DNA from: Triplophysa rosa
Taxonomy: Eukaryota; Chordata; Actinopteri; Cypriniformes; Nemacheilidae
Direction of reading: 5' to 3'
Assembly: GCF_024868665.1 (NCBI RefSeq)
Contig: NC_079900.1
Location: 4,408,010 to 4,472,009, forward strand
Length of the DNA stretch: 64,000 nt
Positions 1 to 11,794 of this stretch are shown here, in pieces; position 1 is the first letter of the stretch, and each line of letters starts with the position of its first letter. The notes under the pieces were generated by a model. That model ran no database searches, was not told the DNA's origin, and saw only the letters and a program-made list of their open reading frames with translations. The position numbers and the translations under genes are program-made.

Positions 1-470
1 CGAATCGGCATCTCTGTGATTTGGTGGGCTCATATATCATTTTTCAAGGTTTTATCCACCGTTTTCAAATAATGGAGGCTGTTTTGAAATGTTTTGGTAT
101 TTTGTCGGGTGCTGCGTTGTATCCATAAGTTACCGGGAGTCTCCCATTTGTTTATTTATCATGGAAACTCTTGTAACATTTGAGATTCGTGATCACGGTG
201 ATCTTTTGTCCGGTTCGCGATCACGGGGCTCAAATGCTGACAGGTACGGATATCATTAAATACCATACAACTATAGGCTATACAAACTATACGCAAAGCC
301 TTGCCATCACATCCGGGAAATAAGTCCGTAAATTTGAGTAAAATCCCAGGATTCATTTATCCCGTGCGAATGCACCACATGAAATACAGATGTGGCGAGG
401 TCATTCATAAATCACATGAGGTCCCCAGATAATATTAATCCTGTGCGAATAGGGCGAATGTGTAACCTAA
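1..470. repeat. Left-truncated dispersed repeat sharing a core with the 44.1-45.4 kb TTAA element
   Basis: About 380 bases (roughly 75-460) match 44390-44735 in the same orientation, including the stretches around catccgggaaataagtccg and gaggtccccagataatact. The second copy lies inside a complete transposon with terminal inverted repeats, so this one is probably a fragment of a related element cut by the window edge. Beyond about 470 the two copies no longer align. No coding potential was seen. Confidence 0.65.
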
Positions 471-781
471 CGTTACGTCTCTAACCAAATTCACAGAAGG
501 CTCCAACTAAGTTTACTACGCAAACTGCTGTCCAATCATAACAGTGGGCATTTACTTCCAAGTCTTCATGACGGAACGTCCATTCAAACCGATCGTTGTA
601 GAGCCAGCCTTAAAACCCGGGTAGAAAATAGCCTATTACTTATTGATTTTGATGTTTTTGAATGTAAAATCCACGCGAACATCATAAGTAGACTTCAGAC
701 AACAGTATAAAACAATAAACAAGCCCAGTTCATCACACCTTTAAAGAATAACCAGCACTCACAGCAAAAATTGACCAAATC
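471..781. other. No gene recognised
   Basis: AT-rich sequence between the repeat fragment and the reverse-transcriptase relic. It may be the flank of either element. I see no exon, RNA gene or clear repeat terminus. Confidence 0.4.
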
Positions 782-1310
782 TTCATCCTGTGCAACATCA
801 TTAAGCAATACATAGAATGGGAAAGACAGCTCTACATCAATTTTGTTGATTTCCAGAAGGCATTCGACAGCGTTCACAGGGACAGCCTCCGGCGCATACT
901 ATAGCGTATGGCATACCCCAAGAACTGACACAGCTTATCAAAAGCTACAACAACAACTTCACCTGCAGTGTAGGGCAGAGCGAGATTTGGTTCGAAGTTA
1001 AGAACGGAGTGAGGTAAGGCTGTGTGATGTCAGCGTTACTCTTCAACCCTGCCATCGACTGGGGGATGCGACGAACGACAGAAGACTCACCGAAAGGCAT
1101 CAGGTGGACCCTGTTCATGACACTTGAAGATCTTGATTTTTCTGATGACCTTGCTCTTCTGTCACACACACATCGTCATATGCAGGAAAAGACCAGCCGC
1201 CTCAGCTCCTTTGCTCAGCAGGTTGGCCTGAGAATCAGCCCCACCAAGACTGAAGTCATGACCCTCAATGTCACCAACCCAGCACCAATCACAGTTTCAG
1301 GAGTGAAAAT
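782..1310 (+). pseudogene. Dead non-LTR retrotransposon reverse transcriptase fragment
   Basis: Three reverse-transcriptase motifs appear in order: INFVDFQKAFDS (motif A, from about 836), GVR-stop-GCVMSALLF (motif B, about 1006-1045) and LDFSDDLALL (motif C, near 1132-1161), followed by the thumb-like KTEVMTLNV. Motif A is in a different frame from motifs B and C, and a TAA at 1015-1017 interrupts motif B, so the piece is broken by at least one frameshift and one stop. The motif spacing resembles RTE/BovB-like or other non-LTR elements of fish and invertebrates; the clade is not certain. It sits where the remaining Ig exons of the decayed receptor would be expected, so it may mark the breakpoint of that gene. 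Confidence 0.75.
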
Positions 1311-1471
1311 TTGGAGTAGCTATATATTTATATAGTATTCGTTGTGTGACTGTCAATGCTTGTGCTTGCAATTTCAGGTTTTATATTCTGTAATGGCAAA
1401 TAATATTATTTAGTATTTATTGACATCGTTTTGTTGTGTTCTCAGAATATTATGTGAGTAAAAATACTCAC
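1311..1471. other. AT-rich spacer, no gene seen
   Basis: Probable former intron of the decayed Ig receptor just upstream in coordinate. It contains a short TA-rich run and nothing recognisable. Confidence 0.3.
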
Positions 1472-1911
1472 CCTCCCTTGTACTATCACTATTATTGGGT
1501 CACAGTATTGTATGTAATTCTGGGGTTTTTCTCTTCTTCTGGCTGTGCACTTGTACTCTTCTCCATCAGAGACTTGCACAGGACTAATTGTTTTAGTTCC
1601 TGAAGCTTCATAATATCCAGAGGTTGAGGGTGTGATAAAAATAAACTCCCATCCGGTGGACTGATGCACATCACAGATCAAAATAACTGTCTTCAGTGAA
1701 CACAAAACACTGTGGCCAGACAGCCAACGTAGGTTTGATATCTGTCAATATAAAACATTGAGCGATGTGAAAAAATTTTCAACAACGTCTTGTTGCTCTA
1801 ACTGATAAATATGTACCTTCTGCAGTTTCTTCAGAATGGATATTTGAAATCAACACTGTAACGAACAAAGAGAAAAAAACGTATTATACTTTAAACATGG
1901 AGCTGATGTTT

Positions 1912-3016
1912 ATGAATTGCAACCAGCTGTTCACTCCACCCCTCTCTTTCGAAGCACTATGGTGGCTGACACAGCACAAAGATGTCATCACATTTTCACT
2001 TCTTTGCTCAGATTATGTATTTACGAAAAGCGCTCTGTAAAGTTTGTCCATGTAGGGCTACTGTAGAAACAACATGGAGAATTCCATGCAAGAGGCCCGC
2101 GGTGTATGTAGATAGAAATAGCTCAATTCTACAGAAATAAAAACACAATGCTTCCTTATTTAAGGTCTTTATACACATCTGAATACAGGTTATGTATTAA
2201 GGCTGAAATATGATTCCTTTTTACGCGTACGTGAGGGACAGCGTACGGTGCGCTTGATGCAAATGTAATCATCAGAATAGTATGCGCAGGTTGCGCATTT
2301 CATTTCTTGCAGTAATTCGTTTAACCACCAGGTGGCAACCGTGTCCTGGGAGCATCAATTGAAGGTTGTAAAAGAAAACCTGACCCCTGTAGGCCCGGAG
2401 AGATATTCTCTGCGTCCGAAATTGCCTACTTCCATACTACATAGTAAGCGAAAATGAGTGTGAGTCATGAATAGTATGTCTGTAACCTCAGTGTGCACAA
2501 AACAGTAGGCGAGAAATACCCGGATGGTCTACTACTTCCGAGAGATTCGTGAGTGTGGATCGGATGGACACTTTTCTATCCCATGATGCCAAGGGAGCTG
2601 AGCAAATTAATTTCTCATGACTAAATTATGTTTTTATCAACGCTCAAGTATAGGTTGTTGTTAATATGTCATAGGTCAAAGAGCATACAGGTCACATGAC
2701 CATAAAACATGGCGGACGCAGTATGTCCGAAATTTATTCATACTACTCCCACTCTCATACTATATACTGTAGAACGTACTGTTTTAACGGCCGATAGGTA
2801 CTTCGAAATTCAGTACGTACTCTCACAGTATGGGATTTCGAACGCAGCAATTACAATATGTCACAATGCGCATGCGTCAAAACCCGTGTGTACTCGAATG
2901 AGCTGAAGGACGTATACTTTGCAAGGCTGTAAAAAAAAAAGAAGCATACCACAGGCATTATATTGCACTTCTGTCAATAGATCCCAAAACAATGTACACA
3001 CAGCAGCTTTAACCTT
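1912..3016. mobile_element. DNA transposon remnant, interrupted by another repeat
   Basis: The parts at 1912-2195 and 2950-3016 match, in inverted orientation, the element at 17520-18294 (for example the stretch around tagggctactgtagaaacaa). The middle, 2196-2949, does not match and looks inserted. It is a non-coding element of a kind common in teleosts. The end facing exon 2 of the decayed receptor is not preserved. Confidence 0.6.
2196..2949. repeat. Probable nested repeat insertion
   Basis: Foreign block inside the 1912-3016 element. It carries inverted fragments such as gtccgaaattgcctac (near 2404) and gcagtatgtccgaaatttattc (near 2718), suggesting a foldback element. No coding sequence was recognised. 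Confidence 0.35.
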
Positions 3017-3997
3017 TTAAAACAATATAAAATATTTTGAATTTGGTTGTGATGGCTAATTTCTGCGGCGGGTTGTTTGGAGCCAATCATTTGAATCTAA
3101 CTGTCATGTGACTAATGACATCACAGCTCTGATTAGCTGATGGCACACAGACCACACACATACATAGTCCTAAGCAAGAAGTGATCGCCTTCACCATTTT
3201 AATTTTCTTAAATGATGGCAAATATTGAAAAAAGTATTTGGTTAAAATAGATTCAAAATGTGTAAATGGTTGGGTCATTGGTAAAACATGCTCAGTGCAG
3301 CTCTTCAAGCAGGGGTTAACCTTGTCCATAATCTCACAATAAACTAAATAGATGTGATACTAGAATGATGTCATATGCCTTTCAGTGCAGCAAACAAAAT
3401 ACAACGTGCTTACTTCAGCAAACTTTAATACGTAAATAACAGCCTAAAATAAATATGTATTAAGATTATAATTGAAATGAACTGTACTCCATCCATGCAA
3501 TACTATTGCAGTACTATTACTAAACTCATCAGGTCTATGTCTTTACTGATTTTAGAAGTGAACTTATTAAAGCTCTCACGGTCTTGACAAGCGGCCATGA
3601 TCACTGACTTTCATGCGCATGAATCACAGTCACACGTCCACATCTCACTTTTAAATATCAGACAATTTAACAATGCATAAAACTACGAAGGGTATGAGAG
3701 CAAATATATCACTTATTATGTAATTAAACAAAATCAGAAATATCCAGGAGTAAAATATCCTAATGTTACATTATATTAATATTAAAGACCATTACACATG
3801 TGTATTGCATGTTTATATTATTTTTAATAATATACATCTCATGCAGCTGTTTGTGATGTTTACAGATTTTACAATCACACCAGGCCGACAGAAAGTTAAA
3901 GACAGAGTGATCTCCCTCATTTCACACACACACACACATTTACACAAACATCATTCACTCATATACCATGAGACAGTAAGTGATGTGTAAACAATAC
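3017..3997. other. Former intron of the decayed Ig receptor, no exon seen
   Basis: Lies between exon 2 (1855) and the broken exon 1. The part next to exon 1 (about 3960-3997) aligns with the start of intron 1 in the intact gene (22890-22928), for example agtgatgtgtaaa. It includes a short (AC)n run at 3924-3938. Confidence 0.45.
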
Positions 3998-4019
3998 TCA
4001 GAGCACTAAGAAGAGAACA

Positions 4020-4634
4020 GGGGGTGTATTACAGAAAGATCATAACTTGAAAATCTTATCCTATCTGTTTGGTAACCATGGTAATTTCAGATAGGACCTC
4101 ATTTAGGACAAAAGCTATTACAGAACAGCACTTCCTATAAGTGCATAATCTTATCTGAACAACATATAGGAAAGGAGAAGCATCTTAACTTGACAAATAA
4201 ACACTCTTAACTTTAGGACGACCCCGCAGCTGTCCTAGCTTTAAAATTATTTAAAAACTAACAGAAAAAACAATTGCGCTGTCCAACAATGGCATTACAC
4301 TGCTTAATAATTGAAAATGAAGAATGGAGAAGTTTCTATTTCTGCGGCACTAAAATGAAACGCTCGCCGGTTTTGTTTTTCCATTTTGTTTACCTCATCA
4401 GCAGCTCGCTCAGTGCTGGTTGCTCGGTAACAGACCTGAAAGTGGATTGCCGAGCTTGATGGTACAATTTAAGATTTCCTAACTAGTGATAAGATACGAT
4501 TTTGTGAGATAGGATAGGAATCCCAAATCAAGTTAAGATTTGCTTCTGTAATACAGATTTGAGAAAAATCCTAATTTAACGTATCATAACTTAATTTAAG
4601 ACCTAAGATAAGAAACTTTCTGTAATACGCCCCC
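4020..4634. mobile_element. MITE with 19-bp terminal inverted repeats, inserted in exon 1 of the Ig pseudogene
   Basis: The left end reads GGGGGTGTATTACAGAAAG (4020-4038) and the right end is its inverted complement with one mismatch, CTTTCTGTAATACGCCCCC (4616-4634). It has no coding capacity. The flanking exon sequence is gaaca on the left and tgaact on the right where the intact gene has one copy of tgaact, consistent with a short target duplication of about five bases. Confidence 0.85.
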
Positions 4635-4643
4635 TGAACTCAT

Positions 4644-7105
4644 ACTGATCTAATGATGACACACATTTCAACAAACAGATAGTGTTAAAGCCTCAAGACT
4701 TCCTCTATAACACTATGAACTACCCCTGTGTCCAAATTCACATACTATTCACCCTAAACAGTCTTTAATTGTAGCAATTGAATGAGTATCTGTAATACCT
4801 GGACGATCTACTGTTTCTGGTGAAAAATGTAAGTGCGGGTCTATGAAAACTAATAGCTCACTGTGAGAAGGAGATGTTTAGTGATGCTAAACTGAGTAAA
4901 AAAATATTTGATATTGTTAAACATAAGAACATAATAAATAAAGAAAAGCAAAAATGTGTGTGAATTTGAATGAAAACTATGTGTGTCTAGACAATAATGG
5001 TCACCTCTGTTAGTAGTAATGAGCATGTCCATTAACTTGGCCTGCACATTCAAATGTACTGTTTACCTTCACATATCAAAAAGAGTACATACCTGTAGGG
5101 TAGGGTATAAGAAAGTGAGTTGTGATGCAAAATACATGAATTCACTGGATTAAATCTACACAGATTTATACATGAACATGAACACAAATGCTTGAATGTG
5201 ACCTTTATTTGTCAATGACTGCACATTATAATAAAGATGGTGACAAGATTTGCAAATTAATGTAAAAAAATTCCATTAGACACTTGTGAACAACAGCTCT
5301 CTGACACACTGGTTAATTCCACAGAACAGAAATAGAGACAGAAACTAATACCACAATGAGCTCATCTTCACCTCTCTCTTCTCCAGAAGAACACAAACAC
5401 TGACGGTACTGTGACAATAATATGTACGCAAGTCATTCTATATTTATGGGTACATTTCATGTCACCCAAAAAGTTAGGAAATCAGTATTATTTTTATAAA
5501 TAAATTAGGTGGTTGAATAATATATCCCCTTAATGTGCAAAATTAATTATTTGGTAAGCTTTAATGACTTTTTATATCATAAATTGATACTGAATTGCCA
5601 GCTATGTCAACCGTTGATAACACAGTTGACACATAACACAGTTGACATTTCGGCTATTTTAGGGCCTTGTGCAAACTGCTGACCTTGGACTAGTTAGTAC
5701 ATGACCTTGATTAACTTATGTTTTATATTCTTTCTCTACATATTTATAAATATACCATGTGACGCAAGTTCAACAGAACCTGTTGATAACACAGTTGACA
5801 GGCAATTTATCTACTCATGGATAAAATATTGAAAAGGAGAAGTTATGACTTACCACACTGTCTTCAAATTTCCCTCCAAAAAAGGAAATTACTTCATGTG
5901 ATGTTGGACACCTGACTTTGTAACGAACCAATGCTGATTTATATGGGGTTTTATAGGGAGTAACACGGTTGACACTGATTTCTCATACACAAAATGGATG
6001 ATTTACTGTAGATGCATGAGCAAAATATTTTTTTAAACACCTTTCTCATAATTTAATGATATTTGAATGAATGACAAAAATGTATAAGAAATGTATATAA
6101 ACATGTATTTTAGAGCTAATCTGAAGATCAAAACCTCTCATTGACCAAATTCCAGAGAATGTTGCATGATGCAGTGGAGCCGCCATCTTGGGAGGCTCAT
6201 ACTACGATGCTATTATTGTTTTGATATATACCATTACTTGTTTTTTTTTATATATGGAGCAATCGAAAGTGAAAGAACCAGAGGCTTTTCCTGAACGACG
6301 CGTAATGCTATTGCAGTTTTTAACACGGCAAAACAGTTATTGCCATAGTGCCATAGTTATTTCCTAATCAAACAAGAAAAACAAAACACTGCATTGAACG
6401 CACTAGCAGCCATCCTCTCAAGATGGCGCAACATTCAACGTGGCATGACATTGATTAACAAGCTCTGTAGAATGTGTTTTGATATTTTGCAAGAATAATG
6501 AAATAAAGGTATTTGTTGGATTAAACGAATTAGAAATGTCCCCTGGTGTAAATGTGATCATTGCTTGAAGTATAGTAAATGAAAAATTTGTAAAATTGAA
6601 AATAGAGCCCATGGACATTTTTTTTTTTGAGCCCATGGACATGACATGTACCCTTAATTATAGAATGACTCACATGTGACGATAGTTATCAGTGATGAAT
6701 ACAATAAATCAAAAACGGTTTAAACTTAGGGCTCACGCTAGAGGTTAACACATCTCATCTGCACGTCAAGTCAATAAAAGAGTAATGTATTATTTATTGT
6801 CTTCGAGTTCCTGCTATCTTTAGAAGCAAGACAAAGCAACTGTAAGTAAAAAAAGTGACACTACCTGTGAAAACCCAGCTATTTAGTGAGTAACTGTTCT
6901 CTAGATGAAATCATCCTACATAATGTACAAAACATTCTGCAGAAATAAATAACTGATACCTTGAATATTGATTCGGCCTTATAATTGGATACCCTCATTT
7001 ACTATAACCCTACATCAGTTCACTAATACAGTCCACATCCATTCAGTGCGAGCCTCACAGTAGATGTCTAGCAGCTTTTGTCGTGGCGAAAAGTCGGTCA
7101 GCCAA
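4644..7105. other. Upstream flank of the Ig pseudogene; mostly unrecognised
   Basis: 4644-4700 aligns with the 5' flank of the intact receptor (gatgacacacwttcaacaaac). Further on I see the motif aacacagttgaca at about 5621, 5644 and 5786 with a variant near 5960, a gagcccatggacat pair flanking a T run at 6605-6644, and the exon-like minus-strand end described at 5338-5399. No other gene or RNA was recognised. Confidence 0.4.
5338..5399 (-). other. Possible terminal exon relic ending KMSSLWY-stop
   Basis: On the minus strand a candidate AG acceptor near 5400 is followed by an open stretch ending LEKREVKMSSLWY and a TAG. A similar ending, KMSSLCF-stop, occurs on the minus strand near 12410-12440. 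Both flank Ig-receptor sequence, so they may be last coding exons of neighbouring receptor copies. The evidence is a shared short motif only. Confidence 0.25.
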
Positions 7106-7523
7106 TGTTGAAAGAATTCACGAAGACCAGAGAGCCAGGTTTCCAGAGGTTTCAATCTTTATTTGCTCGAGCAATCAAAGAGAGACATACAGAGTTCATC
7201 TGTAGATGTCCAATGATGTCCAACGAATACATGTCTGACTCCATCTTTTATACATTGTTCTCAAGTTGTTATCACAGTTCAAACCAATCAGGTTTTACCT
7301 GACATCATCTTCTACCAACCAGGTTTTACATGACATCACTTATTTTGATTAGTCCATCCCCTTATCACTCGCTACAGTTACATTTTACGTTACAGTTATA
7401 TTTCCGGCCTACCATATTAGGATTTAATCGTAGGGAGCGCCTCTCAATCAACACATACGTATATCATGTGCTCTTTATCTTGACACCTTTCCGGGGGCTT
7501 TTCGGACGATACATGATTTAACA
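7106..7523 (-). repeat. Possible solo LTR of an LTR retroelement
   Basis: Read on the minus strand the block starts TGTTAAATC and ends TTCAACA, with a TATA-like tataaaag about two thirds along and an aataaag polyadenylation-like signal nearer the end, the usual U3-R-U5 order. The flanks do not form a direct repeat (CCAA on one side, TTGG on the other, which is an inverted pair), so a DNA element cannot be excluded. No internal coding region is attached. Confidence 0.35.
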
Positions 7524-8284
7524 TTGGTTTTAAAAAATGAACTCATGCTTTAGTGATAATGAGCACCCCAGCGTCCTTGGCTGTATGCGATAAGTTAAAC
7601 TCCGCTACAAAAAGTGTGTGGTTTTATTAAAAATGAGCTCATTGTTTAGTGTAAGAATAAGCAACCCAGCGTTTTTAATTAAACTTCTCTACAAAAGTGT
7701 GTGTGGTGTATGTGCAGTTCCTGTCTTAGTATGATAAGATATTTGGTGTGTACGCAGGTGTTCAAGTGCTCAAACTCATACAAGACTTCCGTAGCCCTTG
7801 TTAAGATCAGAGAAGTACATGAACTCTATAACTACCTTTAAATGTATTCTTTTATATAAGAAAACTATTTTATATAAGAAAACTCAATAATATATTTAGA
7901 ATATAAGAAAAGTCAATAATATGTCTAGAAAAACCACCATACTTTCCGACACACTCTCTTCTTATTGTCCATTTATAAAACATTTGCTATATCACAAAGT
8001 CAGGCCACTTTTTGAATACAGAGCAGTTTGACGTCAGTTTATTGGTTTCCATGACCAAATGAATCATAACGAAAAGTAAGCCAGGGGTCCATCAATCTTA
8101 CTTTTTTCTTAAATTAGACCAAGATTGAAGTTTTTATGCAACTGACTTAAAAACATAAACACTAGTCTTAACAGAACAATTTAGATGACTGACTTGTAAG
8201 ACTAGTCTAAAACAGATATATGCAACAGGCTCTATATTTCTCTTAAACAAACGTATCAATTAGCATCAGAAGGCCTTTATTAAC
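7524..8284. other. No gene recognised
   Basis: AT-rich DNA with a short imperfect tandem of tttatataagaaaact (7851-7886). Sequence at 8085-8240 has the look of an old MITE (cttaaattagaccaagattg), but I could not fix its ends. Confidence 0.35.
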
Positions 8285-8512
8285 CCCTTGGAGCGCGTGA
8301 AGGAGTTTTTTGATCGATGGATGCACTTTTTGGAGCCTCAAAATCTCATCCACCATTCACTCCCATTCTAAAGCTTGGAAGAGCTAGGATACATGGTATT
8401 ACAACTCCGACTGTATTATTCTTAAAGAAAGTCATATACAAATAGGATGCCTAGAGGGTGAGTAAAACATTGGGGAAATTTGTTTTTGGGGTAAAATATC
8501 CATTTAAGTCAC
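8285..8512. mobile_element. Relic of a TTAA-type MITE
   Basis: The stretch gagggtgagtaaaac (8452) followed by ggggtaaaatatccatttaag resembles the right end of the better preserved element at 37047-37380 (gggtgagtaaatgatgacag, then tatcccttta). The other end is unclear. Confidence 0.45.
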
Positions 8513-8944
8513 TGAAAGGTATGGTAGGCCAGCCTCCATGTGCGTGCAAGATCAGGATGGCACCACCTCATTTTGAGCCGGAAAATTTTGAGCCAGCGGT
8601 GAATGTAATTGCACTGCAAACATCAATAACATCTTTGACTTGTTTTTAACTTGGCAAACGACCATGGTATAAACAGGATAATCCGCGGCTAGCCGTGCAT
8701 TAAACATTTTTTAATGCATTTTAGAGGTTCTAGATGTGGATTATACCTTACATATATATAGATAACCTCAATATATCATCAAGAGCAGTGGGGACGAATA
8801 ATGTTTGCCTGTATCTGCTTTCTAGACTTTAAAAGAAATGGTTGCAGAAACAGTTGCAGACAAAAATCTTTATTGTTCTACTGAATAAATACTGTCTCAT
8901 TCATCTTGGTAAGTAAATTAACAACAAAACTACATTTTACAGTG
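8513..8944. other. 3' flank of zinc-finger gene A, no gene seen
   Basis: Part of it (about 8830-8945, around gttgcagaaacagttgcag and the stretch before the last finger) matches the 3' flanks of the other zinc-finger units (34780-34870 and 42300-42390), so it belongs to the ancestral duplicated unit. Confidence 0.4.
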
Positions 8945-9060
8945 AAAACTCTTCCTATACTGAAGGCATGTTTATGGGCGCTTCCCAATGTGAATGTTCT
9001 TGTGGTCCTCAAGCTTTAATATATGTCTGACACTCTTTCAACAATGAGGATAGGGGTAGC
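8945..9060 (-). pseudogene. Decayed zinc-finger repeat in the 3' UTR of gene A
   Basis: Immediately past the stop of gene A the minus strand still resembles finger sequence (gcttgaggaccacaagaacattcac, then gcccataaacatgcc), but in shifted frames with stops. The ancestral finger array was therefore longer by at least one or two fingers. Confidence 0.6.
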
Positions 9061-9062
9061 TC

Positions 9063-10262
9063 TCATGAGTGACTTCTCATGTGGACCCCAAAATTTGATT
9101 TCTGTATGAAACTCGTTCCACACCGAGTACATATGTACGGGCGCTCTCCAGTGTGAATTTTAATGTGGTTTTCAAGATGACATCTTTGTCTGAAACTCTT
9201 TACACACTGAGGACATGTGTATGGACGCTCTCCGGTGTGAATTCTCATGTGCCCCTCAAGCACTGCTTTCTGTTTGAAACTCTTTACACACTGAGGACAT
9301 GAGTACGGACGCTCTCCAGTGTGAATTCTCATGTGCCCTTCAATCGCCGATTTCTGTTTAAAACCCTTTCCACACTGAGGACATGCGTACGGGCGCTCTC
9401 CAGTGTGAATTCTCATGTGGTCCTCAAGTGTTGATTTGCGTTTGAAACTCTTTTCACACTGTGGACATGTGTATGGGCACTCTCTAGTGTGAATTCTCAT
9501 GTGATCCAAAAAATGACATTTGTGTTCAAAACTCTTTCCACAGTCAGGGCAGGTGAAAGACTTGTCTGCTTCTGTTCGTTGCTTTCTTTTTGGAAAGAAA
9601 ATGTTGTTCTTCTGCACCCTTCTAGAAGGTATTTCTCGCATTAAAATGTTCAGAGGTGTCTGACGTTTCTCCTCAACTTCATCACTTTCCTCTTTCAACA
9701 AATCTAAAATCAAACAAAAGAACCACATATTTTATATTATGGATTACACTGCGATGTTTTTACATTTTTTTCATGTTCCCACAACCATAAAATAATAACA
9801 AAATCTTAGATACACGCTATAGTTTTATAAGGTAGTTAGGTAACACTTCACAATAATGCATTAACTAACATGAATAAACAATTAACAATAGTTCATGTCA
9901 ATACAATTATTCATTTTAGTTCATGGTGCATTAACTAATGTTAACAGTTATGTTTGATTTTAAAAAATGTATTCCTAAATTCTGAAATTACATGAGAGTG
10001 TATGCAGAGAAATTATTGATTATTGATAGCTCATATTAACTAATGCATTACCTAATTGTTAACAAACTAAACCATGTTGTAAAGTGTTACTGGTAACGTT
10101 AGGCACTACTCTTATCATCTAAACGACTTATTCTCATCAATTCCTCACAAATCATTATTGAAGTATCAAGAATGGACACCAACCTGTTTGTTCTTCAATA
10201 TCTTCATGTTTTCTTCCGCATGGGTCTGGATCACTCACGTCTTCAGTCTTCTCTTTAACCAT
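9063..10262 (-). CDS. Zinc-finger gene A, FiNZ-type, 6 C2H2 fingers
   Basis: Predicted nuclear DNA-binding protein of 239 residues in two coding exons. Exon 1 (10184-10262) codes the acidic leader MVKEKTEDVSDPDPCGRKHE...IEEQT and ends in phase 1 at G|gttggt. Exon 2 (9063-9703) starts after a ttttag acceptor with DLLKEESDEVEEK, then a basic linker (KRKQRTEADK) and six C2H2 fingers of the C-x2-C-x12-H-x3-H type joined by HTGERPY-like linkers. All zinc ligands are intact. The leader plus linker match the FiNZ domain known from cyprinid zinc-finger clusters, whose members are thought to repress transposons; no target can be read from this. Start chosen at the only upstream Met in frame with the splice. 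The intron holds a MITE, and decayed fingers follow the stop, so the array has shortened. Function beyond DNA binding is inferred. Confidence 0.85.
9839..10090. mobile_element. MITE with GGTAACACTT... ends in the intron of gene A
   Basis: The left end ggtaacacttcacaat and the right end gttgtaaagtgttac are inverted complements with few mismatches. The body repeats taactaatgttaac and tgcattaactaa. This is a common non-coding teleost DNA element, placed wholly within the 480-bp intron of gene A. Confidence 0.75.
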
Positions 10263-10654
10263 TCTGATTTTTTACAAAACTACCGAGTTTCCTTATTTTT
10301 GAATGAAGTGGCCCCTTCACTTACACAAGAGGTCGAAACCTTCAGAAATCTTGTGTTTTGAATCAGTGGACTGGTCACAGACAGGTCACGCAAAAGGGAA
10401 GACGTTGGGTGCATCTTCTTCGTGTGGGATTTGCGGCAAGTTTAGACGCTTCAAAGGCTTTGCTGCCCTCCTCAGTTCATCTGAAGAACTCCACCTTATT
10501 GATCAAATCCTCCAATAGAAACCAGTGTGAAGTAAACAAAAATATAACAACCTTTGCTGTTTTATAGTCCTTATTTTCAAGAATCGATTTTAAAGATATG
10601 CGTTGGGTGCTGCTTCTTCTTATTCTTTCCGTTTTATGGTGGTTCGCACCAAAA
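10263..10654. other. 5' UTR and upstream DNA of gene A with repeat sequence
   Basis: The plus-strand stretch gtggccccttcactta (10310) matches the 5' UTR of genes D and I (40133, 62633), supporting transcription of gene A from this side. From about 10400 a different repeat begins (gacgttgggtgcatcttcttcg), with a second partial copy at 10598. Confidence 0.45.
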
Positions 10655-11144
10655 TGACGTTGGGTGCTCTCGCGACAGTTTGATGTCATATGCCGATCGT
10701 ATGGAAGCATATTGGTAGCAATTATCAAATTGAAATGCAATTTGCAAAATGGCAATGCAGTATGTAAAATGACAATGCATTTGTCTTTAAATATACATTT
10801 AAAATAACACATGTGCAACATTAAGTGCAAAATGAAAATGAAAATTCAATAACACAATTGACATTTGTCCGTTTCTACACTACTTTTAATAGGTATTTTG
10901 AATGCATATTTTAACGCTCTTTAAGTTGCAAAATGAAAATGAAAATGCATTCCTCGGATTGAGTATTATGTGTTTAAGATAGCCAAGCAAAACTGTTGCA
11001 AAATGATCATTCAAATGTTATTTGAGATTATGCACAAATATACGTAAACATTGCCAAAGTGAAGATCTGCCCTTACGATGCTACCAGTATGCTTCCATAC
11101 GATCGGCACATGACATCAAATTATCGCGAGAGCACCCAACGTCA
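10655..11144. mobile_element. MITE with about 70-bp terminal inverted repeats
   Basis: The left arm from tgacgttgggtgctctcgcg (10655) to about 10722 is the near-perfect inverted complement of 11068-11144. The interior is AT-rich and repeats gcaaaatgaaaatg. No open frame of note. Confidence 0.8.
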
Positions 11145-11794
11145 ATTTATTAAATTGTAAACTCTCAGATTAGACTGTGGTGTGAAGCAGTCTACTTAAT
11201 GAATGGGAAACTCTGTCTTAAATGAATAATTATTCTAGTTAAATTTATTCTGAACACACACATGTATGTAATAAATTTAACCCCTTTTGCTGTCTGCAAA
11301 CAGATCATTTGCATCCTCACAGTCCAACTGCCAGGCACATTCTTGGATTTATATTAGATATTTCATATTAACATAATTCTCAACATTTGGTAAAGACTGT
11401 ACTGTAATATTGTGTAATGTCAACAATTGTGAGTAACATTAATATTCTTTCTTTAATTTATTAGATTTTGCATTGTCCGCCACTGCCTCCAGAGTTTTTT
11501 TTCCTGGCATCTCTTGTTTCGAGGTTAGTCATTTTTTAGACAAAGAATTGCTGGTAAAACAGCTGGTAAATAAATGTCTTTCCATTCTTACAGCTGCAGT
11601 AATGAAATGGAGTAAAGATGCAACAGAGGAGATAAGAAAACATACTTCGGACCATCTTAAGCGTGCACCATCAAGAAATGGAGGGGAGACACATGATGAA
11701 TATTAAAAAGCCATATAGATTGTTGTTTATTATTTGTTTTTATGTTACCTTTTAAAAGGTAATATTATACCCAGTAATTATTATATACACACAC
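11145..11794. other. Unrecognised; short plus-strand open frame of unknown status
   Basis: A 77-codon open frame at 11473-11706 (plus; ends RNGGETHDEY) has a pyrimidine-rich ag-like site in its middle and could be a transposon exon relic. I recognise no domain. The rest holds no visible gene. Confidence 0.25.

Larger units (their letters stand above)
1472..4643 (-). pseudogene. Decayed paralog of the Fc-receptor-like Ig gene (exons 1-3)
   Basis: Three pieces on the minus strand align with the first exons of the receptor at 13678-22959. Exon 1 (from 4643) begins ATGAGTTC and is then split by the MITE at 4020-4634; its remainder (about 3998-4019) reads tcttcttagtgct and has lost the GT of the donor. 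Exon 2 (1817-1855) is intact, 39 nt, flanked by AG and GT, coding LISNIHSEETAE. Exon 3 (1472-1741) is an Ig domain with the landmarks QSTGWEF, SGTKTIS and EEYKC, but a net 2-nt loss after FTED shifts the frame and exposes a TGA, and about five extra bases precede the donor. No later Ig exons follow; a dead LINE occupies that side. This is a non-functional tandem duplicate in the same orientation as the full gene. Confidence 0.8.

Noticed and set aside
7106..7523. Complete endogenous retrovirus at 7 kb
   Set aside because: Only a possible single LTR is visible, with no direct-repeat flanks and no gag, pol or env sequence attached.
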